The notes below the pieces were generated by a model. The model saw only the letters and a program-made list of their open reading frames with translations. It ran no database searches and had not been told where the DNA came from. A program made the position numbers and the translations under genes. Positions 5,818 to 6,942 of a DNA stretch of 6,942 bases are shown here, piece after piece; the stretch's first letter is position 1; each line of letters begins with the position of its first letter. Origin of the DNA: JBDRGD01 sp043818095. GTDB taxonomy: Bacteria; Chloroflexota; Dehalococcoidia; Dehalococcoidales; RBG-16-60-22. The stretch lies in the NCBI GenBank assembly GCA_043818095.1, contig JBDRGD010000121.1:1-6942 (forward strand), written 5' to 3'.

Positions 5818-6942
5818 ATGGAAGTTTTTACGGAAACATTGATGATCAGGCACGTCAACTGTCCTTCCGGCTGCCGGCTCTGTGAAGAGGCATGCCGGGA
5901 GAGGCTGGGCAGATCCGTTATCAAGGCGGTACACGCACCCGAGATAGAAGTGAATAGTGTTGTCGTCTGTAATCAGTGCAACAAGCCGGAATGTCTATGT
6001 GTTTGTCCTACCGGGGCCATAAGGAAGAACAGCGCAACGGGGATTGTTGCCATCGACGAGGAGAAATGCGTAGGATGCGGGCTATGCGTACTGGCCTGTC
6101 CCTACGGCGGTATTGCCTACGACGAATCTGTTGCAAAGTCGTATAAATGCGACCGGTGCGCGGGTGAGGAGCCGAAGTGTGCCGCCGCCTGCCCTCATGG
6201 CGTACTCACCTACGCAAAGGCAGGCTCCATCGTTGAACACTTCTGTGCGCCCGATCTTCTGGCGGCGGGGACCGGGCTCTGCGCCGGCTGCCCGGCAGAA
6301 CTGGCGGCCCGCGTGATGCTGAAAGTGCTCGGGCGCAAAGTGGTTGTCTTCCGGACGCCGGGGTGCCAGCCCGTCTTCATGAGCCGCGTTGCCTCCCTCG
6401 GGACTCTCATGACCAACATCGCCTCGAGTATGACGGGCGCCAGCAGATACTTCCGGAAGATCGGGCGGGACGATGTGACCTGTGTCTGCTTGGTCGGGGA
6501 TGGCGCAACGGCGGACGTGGGATTCCAGCCACTATCCGGGGCGGCAGCCAGGAACGAGCACATCCTCTATATCTGCAACGACAACGAAGCCTATATGAAT
6601 ACGGGTATTCAATCGAGCAGCACTACCCCGGCCCTTGCCTGGACGACAACAACCTGGGCGGGAGCCAAGGGACGCGGAAAAGCCGTCGAGGGAAAGTACA
6701 TGCCCCTGATCATGCTCATGCATGGTATCCCCTACGTGGCCACGGCGACCGTTGGGTACATGGAAGATTTCGTCCACAAGTTGAAGAAAGCACAGGAGGC
6801 GGCAAGGACGGGGACTGCGTATTTGCACCTCTACACCCCCTGCCCCACTGGGTGGAGGACACCCGTCGATATGGGTGTGGAGTTGAGCCGGCTGGCTGTC
6901 GAGACCAACCACTTCCCCCTCTGGGAGGCGGAAAATGGTGAG
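5818..6942 (+). CDS. padI: 2-oxoacid:acceptor oxidoreductase, beta subunit with N-terminal four-cluster ferredoxin domain (PadI-like, partial)
   Basis: The frame runs open to the window edge: 375 residues are visible and perhaps 50-60 are missing, judged from PorB proteins. Residues 15-125 hold four cluster motifs: C15-x3-C19-x2-C22-x3-C26, C51-x2-C54-x4-C59-x3-C63-P, C84-x2-C87-x2-C90-x3-C94-P and C111-x2-C114-x6-C121-x3-C125-P, a 16-cysteine pattern like the HycB/DmsB electron-transfer family. From about 150 it is a TPP-binding beta subunit: C155-x2-C158, C183 and C342 match the proximal-cluster ligands of pyruvate:ferredoxin oxidoreductase, GDG (227-229) through NDNEAYMNTG (254-263) is the TPP/Mg motif, and TPCPTGW (340-346) is a PorB signature. 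The domain order shows a fusion in one continuous frame without a break. ATG 5818 follows the previous stop by one base, with AGAGG at 5806-5810. It would form the catalytic site with alpha and wire it to the FAD subunit. Confidence 0.92.
   Translation, partial: MEVFTETLMIRHVNCPSGCRLCEEACRERLGRSVIKAVHAPEIEVNSVVVCNQCNKPECLCVCPTGAIRKNSATGIVAIDEEKCVGCGLCVLACPYGGIAYDESVAKSYKCDRCAGEEPKCAAACPHGVLTYAKAGSIVEHFCAPDLLAAGTGLCAGCPAELAARVMLKVLGRKVVVFRTPGCQPVFMSRVASLGTLMTNIASSMTGASRYFRKIGRDDVTCVCLVGDGATADVGFQPLSGAAARNEHILYICNDNEAYMNTGIQSSSTTPALAWTTTTWAGAKGRGKAVEGKYMPLIMLMHGIPYVATATVGYMEDFVHKLKKAQEAARTGTAYLHLYTPCPTGWRTPVDMGVELSRLAVETNHFPLWEAENGE

Noticed and set aside
6363..6941. Plus-strand open frame of 192 codons overlapping the beta subunit
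   Set aside because: The other frame carries the complete TPP and cluster motifs; this one reads as low-complexity, Arg- and Gly-rich shadow sequence.
6923..6942. Possible start of a next gene (GGGAGG followed by ATG at 6935)
   Set aside because: The beta subunit frame is still open here and reads FPLWEAENGE, which in PorB proteins comes well before the C-terminus, so this is internal coding sequence.
1..6942. CRISPR array, insertion sequence, tRNA or rRNA gene
   Set aside because: I saw no spaced repeats, no transposase motifs or terminal repeats, and no cloverleaf or rRNA-like stretch; coding genes fill nearly all of the window.

Overview
The window looks like part of the genome of an anaerobic bacterium. 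Five of its six substantial genes encode an oxygen-sensitive type of enzyme: a 2-oxoacid oxidoreductase that forms acyl-CoA, is rich in [4Fe-4S] clusters and uses thiamine diphosphate. The remaining one encodes a fused ADP-forming acyl-CoA synthetase. GC-rich third codon positions, tight gene packing and Shine-Dalgarno sites fit a Desulfobacterota-like or syntrophic, aromatic- or amino-acid-degrading organism. That placement is inference; no taxonomic marker is present.

Layout. Positions 1-35 (minus strand) look like the first codons of a divergent gene. Positions 36-208 form a compact divergent control region. Two back-to-back sigma-70-like promoters are each overlapped near their -10/start region by a copy of the same 20-bp palindromic motif, and these copies form an exact 13-bp inverted repeat (90-102 against 174-186). 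Positions 209-2347 encode a 712-residue acyl-CoA synthetase (NDP-forming). Positions 2348-2503 are an AT-rich gap with a possible promoter. From 2504 to the window edge runs a tight plus-strand operon: gamma subunit (2504-3052), two-cluster ferredoxin delta subunit (3070-3339), alpha subunit (3333-4556), FAD/NAD(P) oxidoreductase (4572-5816), and a beta subunit carrying an N-terminal four-cluster ferredoxin domain (5818 to beyond 6942, cut by the edge).

How they work together. The subunit set and order gamma-delta-alpha-FAD-beta match padEFGHI, the NAD-linked phenylglyoxylate dehydrogenase of Aromatoleum/Azoarcus evansii, better than a plain ferredoxin-linked pyruvate oxidoreductase. Inferred pathway: a 2-oxoacid plus CoA is oxidatively decarboxylated at the alpha/beta TPP site; electrons pass through up to seven [4Fe-4S] clusters to the FAD subunit and on to NAD+. 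The acyl-CoA can then be converted by the synthetase to free acid plus ATP. Together this would be a substrate-level phosphorylation module for 2-oxoacids from amino acids or aromatics. The substrate (phenylglyoxylate, an arylpyruvate, a branched-chain 2-oxoacid or another) cannot be read from the sequence. The oxidoreductase architecture is known; the less usual parts are its pairing with the synthetase and the twin-operator control region.
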